A stretch of DNA of 64,000 bases from Arthrobacter sp. efr-133-TYG-118 (lineage in GTDB: Bacteria > Actinomycetota > Actinomycetes > Actinomycetales > Micrococcaceae), in NCBI RefSeq assembly GCF_030209755.1, contig NZ_JARVRH010000010.1:62001-126000 (forward strand), in the 5' to 3' direction. A program made the position numbers and the translations under genes. Shown here one piece after another: positions 63,263 to 64,000 of this stretch. Position 1 is the first letter of the stretch. Each line of letters begins with the position of its first letter. The notes beneath the pieces are model-generated. The model was not told where the DNA came from. It ran no database searches and worked only from the letters and a program-made list of their open reading frames with translations.

Positions 63263-64000
63263 GCCCGGTCAACAACGACCCCTCCAACGACGCAGCAGAA
63301 GGCCGAAACCGGCCCCTGACTCGTCGTGAAATCCGTGCCAGGGAACGCTTCCTGGAGACGCAGAACCAGGAGGTACTGCCACCACCTGTGCCTGTCCACT
63401 TTGAACCTGTCGCAGTCCCGAAGCCACAGCCTGCATATGTCCCGGACTACGCATCGGCCGCCCCGGACGCGGGCATCCACGCTACTGACTTCCACGACGA
63501 CGGCGTTCTCAACGAAACCGCTCCTTCGCATGCCGCGCCTTCGCACGGCGAAACGGTTCAGCCCGACGAGGACGTTCGGCAGCACGATGCTTCGCATGAC
63601 GACCTCCTGCAGCACGCTGACACCGTGCAGCCAGACGTCGAGCACTACGACGTGGTGCATCCAGACATTGTTGAGCACGATGCTTTGCACGATGACTCTG
63701 TTCACAGCTACGACGTCGCCCACGGTGACGAGTTCCACGAACTGCAGGCCCATGCCGACGGTTTTGAGCACCACGATTCCCAGTTCGACTTCGAAGTCCA
63801 TCATGAGCACGACGCCCATGACCTCATGGCAGCTGCGACTCCTGTGCCAAAGGTTCCCTCGAAGAAGGTCCGCAGGCGCCGTCGTCTTCTCGCGCTGCTG
63901 CTCACCCTCACAGTGTTCGTCGCGGCGGTTGCCGTTGGGGCGCAGTTCCTGAAGCCACTGCTCGGGATGGACAAGGTCAGCGACTACCCCGGCCCGGGTA
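63259..64000 (+). CDS. mltG: Endolytic transglycosylase MltG (partial, C-terminus outside window)
   Basis: GTG at 63259 overlaps the ruvX stop; the frame is open to the window end, giving 247 codons. The N-terminal 190 residues are cytoplasmic: RRPLTRREIRARER-like start (NRPLTRREIRARERFLETQN), then a long His/Asp-rich region (RQHDASHDDLLQHADTVQPD, VEHYDVVHPDIVEHDALHDD, FEHHDSQFDFEVHHEHDAHD). A basic KKVRRRRRLLALLLTLTVFV segment and one membrane helix ending GAQFLKPLLG follow. The catalytic YceG domain lies beyond the window. The identity rests on position after ruvX, the RRE-x-R-x-R-E-R start and the single late helix. It would trim nascent peptidoglycan. Confidence 0.75.
   Translation, partial: MSPVNNDPSNDAAEGRNRPLTRREIRARERFLETQNQEVLPPPVPVHFEPVAVPKPQPAYVPDYASAAPDAGIHATDFHDDGVLNETAPSHAAPSHGETVQPDEDVRQHDASHDDLLQHADTVQPDVEHYDVVHPDIVEHDALHDDSVHSYDVAHGDEFHELQAHADGFEHHDSQFDFEVHHEHDAHDLMAAATPVPKVPSKKVRRRRRLLALLLTLTVFVAAVAVGAQFLKPLLGMDKVSDYPGPG

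Overview
The window is chromosomal DNA from a high-GC actinobacterium, most likely Arthrobacter or a close relative in the Micrococcaceae. The grounds are: many GTG and TTG starts, the order rel / cyclophilin / hisS / aspS / rarA / rpsD / alaS / ruvX / mltG, the MurT-GatD pair, PdxS-PdxT vitamin B6 synthesis, a CDP-alcohol phosphatidyltransferase behind thrS, and two DUF222/HNH genes. I saw no rRNA, tRNA, CRISPR array or prophage.

Layout. 1-4640: an amino-acid ABC importer (permease cut by the window edge, plus a lipoprotein) divergent from a LacI-type regulator across two pseudo-palindromic operators, then a transketolase. 4690-11640: small stress-type and membrane proteins (proline-rich, SRPBCC, acidic, DUF6328), a DUF72 protein, a CDF metal exporter, a MmyB-like regulator and a class II glutamine amidotransferase. 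11680-15300: glutamate decarboxylase, an S53 peptidase and a DUF1508 protein. 15546-18813: thrS-HIT-pgsA. 18862-24157: a DUF222/HNH endonuclease gene broken by a 3.4 kb recombinase-in-trio (RIT) element. 24602-37404: pdxS, an M3 peptidase, gatD-murT, pdxT, yebC, ruvCAB, yajC-secD-secF. 37553-46704: rel, an AbiEi-like protein, a DUF349 protein, a cyclophilin, hisS, aspS. 46794-56111: an acetyltransferase, an intact DUF222/HNH gene, and a catabolic operon (permease, M20 carbamoylase-like hydrolase, nitrilase-type amidase, flavin amino-acid monooxygenase) divergent from a PucR regulator. 56095-64000: a Vms1-like release factor, rarA, rpsD, two small envelope proteins, alaS, ruvX and the start of mltG.

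Most of the sequence is conserved housekeeping backbone. The most informative locus is 18862-24157. The RIT element sits between the Cys and His codons of the HNH motif, and removing it restores the reading frame. Its ends carry eight copies of a 10-bp site in mirror order, plus one extra palindrome on the right. The same host gene has an independent 14-bp duplication that puts its N-terminus out of frame. Other points of interest are the twin operator at 1497-1539, a likely ATC start for glutamate decarboxylase, a MurT without its zinc-ribbon cysteines, a His/Asp-rich MltG N-terminus, and a possible amino-acid 2-monooxygenase/amidase pathway.
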